A DNA stretch of 64,000 bases, from positions 108,672-172,671 of the forward strand of contig JABRVX010000004.1 in NCBI GenBank assembly GCA_039961735.1, given 5' to 3'. Source of the DNA: Fimbriimonadia bacterium. GTDB taxonomy: Bacteria; Armatimonadota; Fimbriimonadia; Fimbriimonadales; JABRVX01. The position numbers and the translations under genes are program-made. Shown here in pieces: positions 41,580 to 51,900 of the stretch (position 1 is the first letter of the stretch; the number at the start of each line of letters is the position of its first letter). The notes below the pieces were generated by a model, which did not search any database, was not told the DNA's origin, and saw nothing but the letters and a program-made list of their open reading frames with translations.

Positions 41580-43873
41580 CGACTCGGATTATAGCTTGCG
41601 CCCGAGCGCGAAAGCTGAAGCGATTCGAGAAGCGCGATGCCTGCCCGCTTGTCCAAATCCGCGTTCCGGTTTCCGCACCATGGCGTCAGTAGGCATGCAG
41701 GACACCCATCCCAGCACGGACAGCCTTCGACCACCCGAAGCGCCAGGTCCAGCCACTGCGGGAGCCGTCGGAACCCCGTCTCGCAGATGCCCACGCCTCC
41801 GGGGACATCGTCGAACAGAATCACCGTAGGCAGTCCGCTGCTGTGGTGCCCCATGGTCCAGGTGGAGCCGGTATCCCCCGGGTCGCATCCCACCAACACC
41901 GGAAGAGCGGTGGCCAAGGTGTGTTCCAGCGCGTGCAATCCCATGCCGAACTGGATCCGCTCCTTCTCATCATCCCCCGGCGGTCGGAGCGTCAGCCAGA
42001 CTGCCAGCGTTTCGTATGACCGCTCGGGGAGATCCAAAGGTTCGAAACCGAGGAAGTGCTCGGTCAGCAACGCGCGCATGGAGTAGCCTGTCACGACTTG
42101 CGTCACCCGAACGCTTCCGAAGGCGGCCACACCCTGTGGCATCTTGCGTTCAGCGACCTTCACCAAGAAGTCTATCACGGTCTCGGTGCGCGCTTCCGTG
42201 TAATAGGAGAGTTCGGTGCGCTTCGCCATGGCCGTCCGGGTCTCGATATCGAGCGACTCGATGAGGTACTGCTCTCCCCGATGCAAGTAGGTCGCGCCTT
42301 CGTGTGCAACCTGGAACGCCCGATTCTCCTCCACGGTGCCGAGCCTGCGATACGTGTCGGCATCGACGATCTCGTAGACTGCGCCCGAGGCACTACGGAT
42401 GTCCACGTCGGCAGCGGGCGTGTGCAGGTCAGGGCAGAAATACCTCCCAGCACGGTACTCCAGCGATCCATTCTCCACCAGTCCGTTCAGCACCGCCTTT
42501 GCGTTCGGGCCGAACATCGCGACCTCCGACTCGTCCATCGGGCGCTCGAAGACCGCACAACGAAGTTGATGCTCCAGCACATAGCGATTGCCAGGGTTGA
42601 TGTTGGCTTGCTCATGCCTTGCATCCAGAAGTGCCGATGGCTCACGGACCAGGTGCTGTTCTAGGGGGTCATTGTGTGCCACGAAGAAGACAGCGGACGG
42701 CTCCGTCCCCCTGCCCGCGCGACCGGCCTGTTGCCAAACGCTCGACACGCTGCCCGGATACCCGTTGATGACAGCCGCATCCAGCCCTCCCACGTCAATC
42801 CCTAGCTCGAGCGCGTTGGTGGCGACAACCCCGAGCAGCTCGCCGCCGAACAGCCTACGCTCGATGTCGCGCCGCTCCTCGGCAGTGTAGCCCCCCCGAT
42901 ACGACTCCAACATGCCTACCAGCTTGGGTGCATCCTCGGCGAGGTGGCTGCGGGCGTAGCGCAGCAGCAGCTCCGTGGTCACGCGGGCTCTAGCGAATCC
43001 GATGCTGCGGATCCCGTGCTCTACGAGGTAGGCGATGAGCCTCGCAGCATCCAAGTTCGGTGACCTGCGCTCGCCCGAAGAGCCGATCACCTGCGGATTC
43101 CAGATAACGAAGCTCTTGGGGCCTGTAGGCGACCCGTCTTCGGCGATCACCTCGCACTCCCGTCCAAGAAGCGCCTCGGCTAGCTCACCTGGATTGCCGA
43201 TGGTTGCAGAGCATGCCACTACTTGAGGTGAAGGGACACCTAGACTAACGCACAGCCGAAACAGCCGACGTAGAATGTTAGCGACGTGCGAGCCGAATAT
43301 GCCGCGGTACACGTGCATTTCATCGAGCACCACGAACCGGAGTCCCCGAAGGAACTTGAGCCAGACTTGGTAGTTCGGCAAGATGCCGATGTGCAGCATG
43401 TCCGGATTCGTGAGGATGATGCCTGCGTTGGAGCGAATGGTGCTGCGCTGCTCCTTCGGTGTGTCACCGTCATAGGTCGCGGCTCGCACTCCCGTACTGT
43501 GCAACATGGCGTGCAGTTTCCCCAACTGGTCCTGCGCGAGCGCCTTGGTCGGGAATAGGTACAGGGCGCGCGCACCCTGCTCTCGTACCAGCCGGTCCAG
43601 CACCGGCAAGTTGTAGCAGAGGGTCTTGCCGCTCGCCGTACCCGTCACTACGACAACGTCCCTACCCTCCGAGGCTAAGTCCCACGCGCGACGCTGGTGG
43701 GAATAAAGCTGCTCAATTCCTTGTCTCTCGATGGCTTTGCGTACAGGCTCCGCCAGGCTGTCCGGAATTGGCAGAGTCCTCGCCTTCCGGGCCGGGATCT
43801 GCACACAGTGCTGAATGCAGGAAGCGACCGACGGTTCGGACCGCAACATCTCTAGGAACTCGGTTACGGTCAC
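41576..43873 (-). CDS. MrfA/Hrq1-like DEAD-box helicase with DUF1998 zinc domain
   Basis: GTG 43873 overlaps the tatC stop (GTGA), giving 765 residues; the frame extends further but into tatC. The motor has Walker A GTASGKT (78-84), DEMH at 184-187, SATIGNP, ATNALELGIDVG and QQAGRAGRG. The C-terminal DUF1998 region ends with a cysteine cluster CPCWDGCPACLLTPWC (from 718), as in B. subtilis MrfA and yeast Hrq1, 3'-5' helicases that repair mitomycin-type DNA lesions; in MrfA these cysteines bind zinc. Length fits MrfA (~750). The gene lies in an operon with tatC and ychF, a pairing with no evident functional link. Confidence 0.9.
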   Translation of the reverse strand: MTVTEFLEMLRSEPSVASCIQHCVQIPARKARTLPIPDSLAEPVRKAIERQGIEQLYSHQRRAWDLASEGRDVVVVTGTASGKTLCYNLPVLDRLVREQGARALYLFPTKALAQDQLGKLHAMLHSTGVRAATYDGDTPKEQRSTIRSNAGIILTNPDMLHIGILPNYQVWLKFLRGLRFVVLDEMHVYRGIFGSHVANILRRLFRLCVSLGVPSPQVVACSATIGNPGELAEALLGRECEVIAEDGSPTGPKSFVIWNPQVIGSSGERRSPNLDAARLIAYLVEHGIRSIGFARARVTTELLLRYARSHLAEDAPKLVGMLESYRGGYTAEERRDIERRLFGGELLGVVATNALELGIDVGGLDAAVINGYPGSVSSVWQQAGRAGRGTEPSAVFFVAHNDPLEQHLVREPSALLDARHEQANINPGNRYVLEHQLRCAVFERPMDESEVAMFGPNAKAVLNGLVENGSLEYRAGRYFCPDLHTPAADVDIRSASGAVYEIVDADTYRRLGTVEENRAFQVAHEGATYLHRGEQYLIESLDIETRTAMAKRTELSYYTEARTETVIDFLVKVAERKMPQGVAAFGSVRVTQVVTGYSMRALLTEHFLGFEPLDLPERSYETLAVWLTLRPPGDDEKERIQFGMGLHALEHTLATALPVLVGCDPGDTGSTWTMGHHSSGLPTVILFDDVPGGVGICETGFRRLPQWLDLALRVVEGCPCWDGCPACLLTPWCGNRNADLDKRAGIALLESLQLSRSGASYNPSR

Positions 43874-44703
43874 TGCTGAGCCGTTAGGGCCGCGCGGGCG
43901 GCGCGCCTGCGATCCCTTACGGATAGCAGGCGGATCACACCACCGCTTCCGAAGTAGAGCAGGCTTAACGGGATAAACAACACCATCATCGAGAACGCGT
44001 CGCCGCTCGGTGTGAGAATCATCGAGGCGAAGGCGATGCCCACCAGGGCATGCCTCCAGTAGCGCCACACGATCTCCTCCGTGATGACGCCGAGCCGCGC
44101 CAGCCCAACCAAGAGGACCGGCAGCTGGAACCCGGCACCGAACGCAATGAACATCTTCACGACGAAGAACACGTAGGCCTTCGGGTCTTGATACAGCTTC
44201 GCGTCAGCGAAGTCCTCCAGGAAGCGAAGGAAGAACTTGAACGCCGCCGGCAGCACGTACCACGCCAGCGCAACGCCCAAGAAGAACAACACTACCGATA
44301 TCGGGGCTATTGTCCGAACGATCCGCCGCTCGCCGCGCGTGAGACCCGGCGCAACGAAACCCCAGACTTGCAGTGCCAGAAACGGGGCAACCAGCACCAG
44401 ACCCATCACCAGGCCGAGTTGGAAACGCAGGAAGAAGGGCGCTGCGAAGTTGCTGAAGACGATTTCGACGCCCTTACCGTGCTTGGCATACTCCAACAGG
44501 GGTGCCGCCAGCGCCTCATACACGAACGGCTCCACCGCGTAGCCTATGACCCAGCCCAGAGCGACAGCGATCAATGAGTTGATGATGCGCGTTCGCAACT
44601 CGTCGAGGTGCTCGACAATGGTACCGCGCTTCTCCTCGGGATCCGGCAGAGCTTCTTCGGACGGCGCTTGCCCCGAACCCGCGCCCGGTTCAGCGTCCGT
44701 CAC
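43870..44703 (-). CDS. tatC: Sec-independent protein translocase TatC
   Basis: TatC is the receptor of the twin-arginine export system for folded proteins. The 277-residue protein has the family N-terminus IVEHLDELRTRI, six hydrophobic helices, and the FSNFAAPFFLRFQLG and FFLRFLEDFADAKLY regions that match family blocks. The first ~27 residues are a soluble extension rich in Glu and Pro. GTG 44703 lies four bases after the stop of the upstream gene. A substrate in the window is the GH109-like protein at 1937. No tatA gene is near. It heads, with 44708, the seven-gene operon running to 38277. Confidence 0.93.
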   Translation of the reverse strand: MTDAEPGAGSGQAPSEEALPDPEEKRGTIVEHLDELRTRIINSLIAVALGWVIGYAVEPFVYEALAAPLLEYAKHGKGVEIVFSNFAAPFFLRFQLGLVMGLVLVAPFLALQVWGFVAPGLTRGERRIVRTIAPISVVLFFLGVALAWYVLPAAFKFFLRFLEDFADAKLYQDPKAYVFFVVKMFIAFGAGFQLPVLLVGLARLGVITEEIVWRYWRHALVGIAFASMILTPSGDAFSMMVLFIPLSLLYFGSGGVIRLLSVRDRRRAARAALTAQQ

Positions 44704-44707
44704 TGGA

Positions 44708-46102
44708 CTAGTTCCTGAGCACCATCTGCACGCGCATCCGCACGCGCAGTCTGCCGTCGCCCATCCCAGCCAGTCCGCCGCCGGTCATCTCCGCACCACC
44801 TGCTCCGCCGGGCCCCATCGCGGCGGGACCGATCATCCCGGGTCCCGGCCCAGGCGGACCGTAGTCCTCGTCCTCGCCACGAGGACCGATGCCTACGGTC
44901 GGGCCTCGCGTTCCCCGCGTTCCGCCACGTGTTCCGCGTGGTCCCGCCGGAGCCTCGCCGCCGGTCATGCCCGCACTGGTCGTGCCCTGAACCGTCATCA
45001 CCAGGTCGCTCTTGACTACCGTGCCGATGTCCATCGCGAACCACACGTCCTGCACCACGGACACCTGAGCATCCGGAACGGCAGTGCCTTTGATTGTTAC
45101 AGCCTTCTGGTCCGTCAGCTTTCCGACTGCGAACTCGTAGCGGATGTGAGCGCAGGGCCGATTCTGCTCCCACTCGAACCCAACGAGCGTTGCCTTTGTC
45201 GGTATCTCCGCCACGGTCGCGACGGTGTTTCGGTTACCGTGGTAGTCACCCGGGATCTCGGTTCGTGCAGACCAAGTGCCACCTTGTTCCTGAGGCTCGG
45301 CCGGAAGGATCGGCAGGGGCAGAAGCACGAGATGTCCAGCACTACTGCCCGAGGTGCCCAAAGGATCGGCGTAGCCCGGGCTCGACATGTACACGCGGCG
45401 ACCGAACGGGTTGAGCTCCAGGAACACGGAGTTGAGTTGGTCGTCCGTCACCACGTCGAAGCCGCCACCAGGTCGCTGGAAAACAATGGTCCCCGACTCG
45501 TCGAGCAAGGGACGAGCCCTCAACAGTCCATTACCGTTGGGATAGACGTTGTAGATGCTGTATTCGAGCGGGAATCGGTCTTCGAGAACAATCTGCTCTG
45601 CTGCCGTGGCGCCCCGCTGCTCCTCCTCTAGCGAAATGGAGAGCATCGAGAGCGTCGCCTTGACGTCGTACACCCACGACGTATTCGGGCGATACCGGTA
45701 CTTCAGCACCGCCCCTGCCTTGGGCACCGTGATCTCCTGTTGATTGGCGATGGTGACGTTGACTTTGCTGCTGTCCATGACACCCGAAGGACCGTACAAC
45801 ACGACCTCGATGGTGCACGGCCCGTCCGGCAGACGCAGCTTCTTGGTGTCGAGCAGATACTCGTACACGTCCCCCTTGACATCGGGCAGCGTAGCCTCCA
45901 AGAAGCGCTTCTCCTTGCCATCGTCCACCCAGATGGACAGATAACCGCCTGGCGGGACGCTGTTCTTGGGCAGGTGAACCTTCACGACCTCACGGACTCT
46001 GGCCCCTTCGGCCGGTCGAATGATGGTGAACGGAGCCTGCGCGAGGACCCCAGCTGCAAGCGTGCAGAGCAGCGCTACTGAGAGGATGCGATACGCTTTC
46101 AC
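44708..46102 (-). CDS. Exported protein of unknown function with Gly/Arg-rich tail
   Basis: The 464-residue protein (GTG 46102, GGAGGGAG upstream) has a signal peptide (ILSVALLCTLAAGVLAQAP). An Ig-like beta segment follows (FTIIRPAEGARVREVVKVHL, IEVVLYGPSG), then a large domain (YRYRPNTSWVYDVKATLSML, GNGLLRARPLLDESG) and, after ~390, a low-complexity part with PRGTRGGTRGTRGP and PGPGPGMIGPAAMG. The final MRVQMVLRN is basic. I recognise no enzyme. The middle resembles proteins that use TTxG/VTxG-style lipid or polymer-binding repeats, which is only an impression. It is the first gene of the tatC operon. Confidence 0.62.
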   Translation of the reverse strand: MKAYRILSVALLCTLAAGVLAQAPFTIIRPAEGARVREVVKVHLPKNSVPPGGYLSIWVDDGKEKRFLEATLPDVKGDVYEYLLDTKKLRLPDGPCTIEVVLYGPSGVMDSSKVNVTIANQQEITVPKAGAVLKYRYRPNTSWVYDVKATLSMLSISLEEEQRGATAAEQIVLEDRFPLEYSIYNVYPNGNGLLRARPLLDESGTIVFQRPGGGFDVVTDDQLNSVFLELNPFGRRVYMSSPGYADPLGTSGSSAGHLVLLPLPILPAEPQEQGGTWSARTEIPGDYHGNRNTVATVAEIPTKATLVGFEWEQNRPCAHIRYEFAVGKLTDQKAVTIKGTAVPDAQVSVVQDVWFAMDIGTVVKSDLVMTVQGTTSAGMTGGEAPAGPRGTRGGTRGTRGPTVGIGPRGEDEDYGPPGPGPGMIGPAAMGPGGAGGAEMTGGGLAGMGDGRLRVRMRVQMVLRN

Positions 46103-46242
46103 TACGTCTCCCTCCGGTGCTACCGAGTGCCGTCCATGCGCGGTAGCGGGCGTCTTTTGTCCGCCCGACAGATGCTACCTTGCCGTCGGCTGCAAGTCAA
46201 GCCAACACCAATGACGAACGAAGTCTCCAGACGGATCGGCGA

Positions 46243-46893
46243 CTAGAGCCGCGATTCCGCGCCGTTGCCAAGCCTAAGCGAAACGGCAAGACCATCTCGC
46301 ACCGACAGGATGGTGGTCAACAGCTCGGGGTCGTCGTAGGCCGCCCGGTTGTACTCGAGGATTGCCTCCGTTGCCTTGTCGGATGGTGGATGGGCCACCG
46401 CTCCGGACCACAGCACGTTGTCCGTAATGATCAGCCCCCCGACACGAACCCTCTCTTTGGCCAGCCGCAACGCCTCTGGATATCCCTGCTTGTCCACATC
46501 AATCAGTATCACGTCGAAGGGACCGTCGTACCTGCGGACCGTCTCCAGTGCATCTCCCACCTCGAACACCACACGGTCGGCAAGGCCCGCGGCCCCGAGG
46601 AACTCCTTTGCTTTTCGGCTGTTCTCTTCGCTATTATCCGTATGCACCACCCGGCCATCGGGACCCACCGCCATCGCGAACCAGAAGGCGGAGTAGCCGT
46701 AGCCCGACCCCATCTCGAACACCTGCTTTGCCCCCACCATCATCGCGTACTGATAGAGAAGGCGACCGCACAGCGGGCCGATGATCGGGAAGTTCTTCTC
46801 TGCAGCATATGCTTCCATCTCTCGAAGCACTGGATGGCGGCTGGGAGCCAGCGAGCGCATATAATGCTCGACAGCCGAATCGACGATTTGCAT
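46243..46893 (-). CDS. SAM-dependent O-methyltransferase (CCoAOMT-like family)
   Basis: The 216-residue protein belongs to Methyltransf_3: SAM-binding motif I VFEMGSGYGYSAFWFA, then GRVVHTDNSEENSRKA, DVILIDVDKQGYPEALRL with the metal-binding Asp, and GGLIITDNVLWSGAVAHP. Members methylate catechol-type hydroxyls with a divalent ion; in bacteria the real substrates are mostly unknown. Length and motifs are normal. No signal peptide. The gene stands 101 bases after the SDR gene on the same strand and could be cotranscribed with it. Confidence 0.9.
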   Translation of the reverse strand: MQIVDSAVEHYMRSLAPSRHPVLREMEAYAAEKNFPIIGPLCGRLLYQYAMMVGAKQVFEMGSGYGYSAFWFAMAVGPDGRVVHTDNSEENSRKAKEFLGAAGLADRVVFEVGDALETVRRYDGPFDVILIDVDKQGYPEALRLAKERVRVGGLIITDNVLWSGAVAHPPSDKATEAILEYNRAAYDDPELLTTILSVRDGLAVSLRLGNGAESRL

Positions 46894-46994
46894 AGCTAAG
46901 TATCGCCCCCCTTCTGGCGCTAGAGTACCTTCTGCGGTCCTCCGTACTATAGGATTGTCGGAGCGCGTTGCAGGCTATTCCACCGATGTGCAGC

Positions 46995-47762
46995 TTAAGC
47001 GTCTGGTGGTAGGACCCCGGCGTTCATCACGTTTCGCCCTCCGTCCAGGATGATCTGCGCTCCTGACATAAACTCGCTCTCATCGGAGGCCAAATAGACC
47101 GCAAGCCAGGCAACGTCCTCGGGAGTCCCCAGTCGCTTGACCGTCTGTGCCCGGATCTGACGTTCGAACACCGCCTCGGGGTTCGTCTCGGTACGATAGG
47201 TAAGCGGGGTTACGATGAAGCCGGGCAGGACCGCGTTGACGCGAATCCCGAGAGGGCCGAAGTCGCACGCCCAGCCCGCAGTCATTCCCAGCAACCCTCC
47301 CTTCGCGGCCCCGTATGGGAATGTGCCGGGGAGGGTACGCAGCGGCTGGGTCGAGGCGATGTTGAGGATACTGCCCCCCTCCGTCATGAGAGGCACGAGA
47401 GCTTGGACGCAGATCCACGCACCCTTCATGTCTAGGTCTATGCACGCCTGCCACGTGGCATCGTCTGCATTCAACGGGTCGCAGAAGAAGTTCGTGCCTG
47501 CGTTGTTCACCAGAACGTGCAGAACCCCGAACTCAGCGCGCACCGCTTCGGCCATCTCGTACACGCTCGCACGCTGGGTCACGTCGGTGCGCACGAAACG
47601 CACTCGGCTACCCAGTTCCGCCGCAGCCTGCTTGCCCGTTTCCGGGTCGATCTCGGCGATGAATACCTGCGCGCCTTCTGCGACGAACCGCTCCGCGATG
47701 GCGCGACCGATGCCCGATCCGGCTCCGGTGACCACCGCAACCTTTCCCTTCAACCTGTTCAT
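46995..47762 (-). CDS. Short-chain dehydrogenase/reductase
   Basis: The 255-residue protein has the classical SDR motifs: TGAGSGIG (12-19), NNAGTN (86-91), Ser137 in IASTQP and the catalytic Tyr150/Lys154 in PYGAAKGG. The acid after strand 2 is EIDPETG, which suggests NAD(H) rather than NADP(H) as cofactor. It resembles glucose-1-dehydrogenase or 3-oxoacyl reductase-type SDRs, and the substrate cannot be named. The start has GGGAGGGG upstream. It is divergent from the Ppx/GppA gene with 59 bases between. Confidence 0.88.
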   Translation of the reverse strand: MNRLKGKVAVVTGAGSGIGRAIAERFVAEGAQVFIAEIDPETGKQAAAELGSRVRFVRTDVTQRASVYEMAEAVRAEFGVLHVLVNNAGTNFFCDPLNADDATWQACIDLDMKGAWICVQALVPLMTEGGSILNIASTQPLRTLPGTFPYGAAKGGLLGMTAGWACDFGPLGIRVNAVLPGFIVTPLTYRTETNPEAVFERQIRAQTVKRLGTPEDVAWLAVYLASDESEFMSGAQIILDGGRNVMNAGVLPPDA

Positions 47763-47821
47763 ACCCGTTCGATTCCCCTCCCTGGCATATCGTCCCTGCG
47801 AGAAGGCGTTACACTAGAGCC

Positions 47822-48727
47822 ATGCCGCAGGAAGGTACACGACGTGCAGTCTTCGACATCGGGTCTAGCTCGGTGCTGCTCCTGGTAGCGGAGTTCCGCG
47901 GGGGCCAGTGGCACCGCGTGGTCGAGCGGTGCGTGGTGACACACCTGGGAGAAGGCTTGGCCGAGACGGACGCTCTTTCCGAGGCGGCGATGGAGCGCAC
48001 GACACAGGCATGCACGACGCTCCTACAGGAGGCACTTGTGTTGGAGCCGGAGATTGTGTCGGCGGTGGGGACGATGGCGCTGCGCATCGCTTCGAACTCC
48101 CACGAGATGCTCGATCGCCTGGCACGCATCGGCCTGGAGGTGCGGGTTCTTCAACCACGCGAGGAGGGTCGCCTGAGCTACCTCTCCGTGTCTCGCGACC
48201 CTCTGCTTGCCGGACCGATGGGCGCAGTGGTCGACATCGGTGGTGCCAGCACCGAGATCTGCAGTGTCTCGGCGGAGTACAGCTACCCGATTGGCGCCTC
48301 AATGCTCGCGGCCGGCCTTCTGGGCTCCGGCCCCTGCCCCGGGCGCCTGGTACATGCTGCTGGCGAGGCTGCGGATGTGCTCTTCGCTTCCGAGCCTCCT
48401 GGCCAGGCATCCCCGATCGCGACTGTAGGTTCGACCGGGGTCAACCTGGCCTCCATTTCGCGGGGTGTCGGGTTCGACCCTGACGCGGTCCATGGCTGGG
48501 TCCTCGCCCTGGAGCACGTGCAACGGCTTCGAAAGATGCTGTGCGACATGAGCGCCGACGAGCGAGCCACGATACCGGGGCTCGAAGCTGGTCGAGAAGT
48601 CGCCATCCACGCTGGAGCACTCATCCTAGAGCGAGCCATGGCTGCGCTTGGAGCACTCGAGGTTCAGGTCTCATCCCGAGGTCTTCGATGGGCTCTGCTG
48701 GACGGACTGGCCGAATCGGGAAGATAA
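47822..48727 (+). CDS. Ppx/GppA-type phosphatase
   Basis: The 301-residue protein is in the ASKHA (actin-like) fold of exopolyphosphatases and pppGpp phosphatases: AVFDIGSSSVLLLVAEF is the phosphate-1 loop, SAVGTMALRIASN and EEGRLSYLSVSR match family blocks, and VVDIGGASTEI is phosphate-2. Later VGSTGVNLASI follows. It is the short form (~300 residues) without the C-terminal HD-like half, like Ppx1-type proteins. It would cut terminal phosphate from polyphosphate or pppGpp. It stands alone, divergent from the SDR gene. Confidence 0.85.
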   Translation: MPQEGTRRAVFDIGSSSVLLLVAEFRGGQWHRVVERCVVTHLGEGLAETDALSEAAMERTTQACTTLLQEALVLEPEIVSAVGTMALRIASNSHEMLDRLARIGLEVRVLQPREEGRLSYLSVSRDPLLAGPMGAVVDIGGASTEICSVSAEYSYPIGASMLAAGLLGSGPCPGRLVHAAGEAADVLFASEPPGQASPIATVGSTGVNLASISRGVGFDPDAVHGWVLALEHVQRLRKMLCDMSADERATIPGLEAGREVAIHAGALILERAMAALGALEVQVSSRGLRWALLDGLAESGR

Positions 48728-48751
48728 GTGAAGAATCTCAGCACAAATGCG

Positions 48752-48780
48752 TTGCACAACGGCGGGATTCCGCGTAGAAT
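48752..48780 (+). promoter_or_regulatory. Sigma-70-type promoter for the large exported protein
   Basis: TTGCAC (48752-48757) and TAGAAT (48775-48780) are separated by 17 bases. This would leave a leader of about 160 bases before ATG 48948. In the leader TCCCTCGAGGGA (48833-48844) is a perfect 12-base palindrome, which could be an operator. No known riboswitch was recognised in the leader. Confidence 0.55.
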
Positions 48781-48947
48781 GGACTTGATTAGGCACGGCA
48801 CTTGCCCGCTTTGGCAGCGTGTCGACCGGTAGTCCCTCGAGGGAGCGATCGGAGACTGCGGCTCGCGCACCTCGCGACGTGATTGCGGCTATGGCCGCCA
48901 TGACGGGCTTTGCGGCTCGCTTGCGTTGTACGTAGGATGATGACTCG

Positions 48948-51900
48948 ATGAGCTGTTTGCTGCGCAATTCGTTTGTCGGCCTTTCGTCGCTGTTGCTAGC
49001 TTTGGCAAGCTCGGGCCAATCGCCCGCGGAAGTTCGGTTCCTGGACGAGATCGACAGCACGTTCCGCTACTTCGAGACCCGGTGGGACGAGTTGAATGGC
49101 TGGTGCTACGAGACGATCCCCACCATCGCCTCTCGCCAGGCTGCGGGGTGGGCGTCCACGACTTTCCCGGGCAGCAGTGTGTCTTATGCCCATGACTCGG
49201 TAGACGACTTCCAGTATGCGAGCCGCCCGTCGAACACGGCTTGGCAGGGGGGCGAAGGGGAGTCGCACTGGGAATACACCCTCGATATCCAGCAGAGCAA
49301 AGCGATACTTCTGGGCCTCGCCTACCTCGGTTTCACTGCTGATGGGCTCTGGGACGTCACACTCGAATGCTCGGAAGACGGCTCCACGTGGGCTCCAGTG
49401 ACACACGAGCGGTTCGTCGGACAGGCGGATACTAACCACTATGCGGTGGTTCGCTTCTGGCGCTCCCAGGGGATCACCGGACGGTATTGGCGCCTCACGA
49501 TCGACACGACAGCAACTCCCGGCCCAGGCGTGCGACCGCAGATATGGGACATCGCACTGTACTCCGGTACATACCGGCCACTAACGATGCCGAGCGCGCA
49601 TTATGCGATGGCCATAGCCGTCAAGCACCTGTACGGCCGTGCGACCCCGACGGAAATCGTTCGCGCGCAGCGAATCTGCGAAAACCTGATGGCAACTCCG
49701 CCGCAGGTAGGCATTACCTGGTACGTCACCTTCGACGGGAGCAACACCTACGAGCACCCGCTCTTCTCAACGTCCATCATGGAGGCGGTGGCAGTCTGCT
49801 ACCTGTATCTTCCCCTGGACATCGTTACGCGCAGCAAGATCTACAACCAAGCCCCATTCATCTATTGGAGCGGCTACAACCTGAACGGGCACTCCGAGAA
49901 GTATATCTGGGCACCAGCCATTGCCTATTGGCTACACCGCATCCGCGGCGACTATTGGTACCCGCGCCACTACACGAATGCTCTGAAACTGCATCTCGAC
50001 CTGTTCGACACCGGCGGGATTGACGCAACGATGACACCGGACTTCAAACACCGGTACGAGAAGAAGCCCGACGACCAGACGGTGTTCAACTGGGGGATGC
50101 AGGAGTACTGGCACAACCTCTACGCGCTCTCCTTCTACGACTCTATGCTGGCCGCAGGTGGCGAGGCGTTCAGCAGTACGCAGAGAGAACGCTACCAGGC
50201 GTGGCAGCAGGCCGTGTTGGGAACGTACGCGCTATGCGGCCTCTCGAACATAGATAGCGTCTGGGGCGTGGCGAGGGGACATTCCTGTCAGTACATCGAG
50301 TGGGCAGCTAAGGGACTGCTCGGCATGATCAAGGGTGCAACGCTCAATCGCTTCCCTGACGACGCAAAGACTGCCCGTGCGATCCTAGAGAACTACATCG
50401 AGCACCGTCACTACATGGATACTTGGGACGGGGACGAAGAGGACGGAGCTCTACCTATCGAGCCTCTCGAGACTCGCTCGCGAAGCTATGAGATCATCTC
50501 GGAGTATGTCAATCTGAACAAGCTCACCGCTGCGGGCATCTACCTCTCGACCATATCACTGGCGCTGCTGCAAGGTGTGCCGGACATGCCCTCCCATACG
50601 GAGACGGGGCTTGCGCGGTGGTTCTGGAACCGCAAGCATCTACTGGTCAATACGGATTACTACAGCTCCGGCATATTAGGCTCGCGCAGGGTCGGCAGCG
50701 GGCCGGCTGTGTTCGATTACGTCGGCGTACACCCGACCCGCATCATGGACCGATTCTACCGGCCCCTCATCAACTACCGAGGGGGTACGACACAAGCCGA
50801 TCTGCCCGGGTTCGACTTCCGTCTCGTCTCGGGGGGATCGGTTCTCGCGACCACTCGGTCCGAAACGCCGGACGTGCTGGAGATCGTGCAGAGTCCGTGG
50901 GACCTCTCGGACATCGGCAACTATGACACACGCCCGCTCGACCCACGTTTCAATGCGCTTGTTACGAATGGCGTCGTCACTGGGGGACCCTTCACGAGCA
51001 CTGCCAAGGTATCGTTCTTCCGACGCGTGCTGCGGGACGAGAGGACCATATCGCGCAACGGCACTGGCCCTTCGAGCGCGGACGCATACATGCCCTTCGT
51101 GCTGAACAAGGGCATGGTTTCGCAAGTGCGTGACTTGTCGGGCGCAGTTCTCACCCTGTACGATGGCGTGATTGCACGCCCCGACCCGATACCATTGGCG
51201 GACGTTCGGTACATCCACAACTTCTACCCGCCCTCATCCACGATGCCCGGGACCGGTATCTGCATCATCCCGCTCCACGGCGAGATGCAGGACTTCACGG
51301 GAGCTGCGCCGACCATCACACTCGGGGAGTTTGCCAGCAACTATTCGCACAACGGCACCCTCATGACACAGGAGACGAGCCGAAACGTGCTCAGAGTGAA
51401 CCTGCTTCAGGGCGAAGCGGTGCCGCCCGAGCTTCGGTGGAGAGCCTTCTATGCCATCACCGACGGGACGGACGAAGGGGCGAGGCGAGCGGCCGAGTTC
51501 TACTCCGGTGCATCGTGGCGCGATGCCTTCGACTCGGAAGGGCTCCCGTTGGTGCCGGGCATCGAGAGGGTTGCGTTCAACGGCCTGGTACTCGGGGGCA
51601 TGCTCCAGAACACACCCGAGTGGAACTCGTCGGTGTGGAGCGTGGAAGTGGTCGCCGGCCCGCACCTGGACGTGACGTATCTCGGGCCTAGCTCGCTCAG
51701 GTTGCAGGCCCAGAGCCCCACAGTCGCAACCATCCAGCGTCTAGGGCTGGCGGCTGGCCATGCCTTCGCGGTGCGCCTGGAAGACCGCGTCAGTCACGAC
51801 GTGAGATTCGCGGGTTGCGTGCCCTCTGGGCCGACGGGTAACTTGGTGATCCCGGTCACCCTAGGGCTGGGGGACGACCTCCTTCTGAACTTCGTACCCT

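Noticed and set aside
48781..48947. Riboswitch in the long leader of the large exported protein
   Set aside because: No consensus of GEMM, TPP, cobalamin, SAM or other known class could be matched; only a 12-base palindrome is seen.
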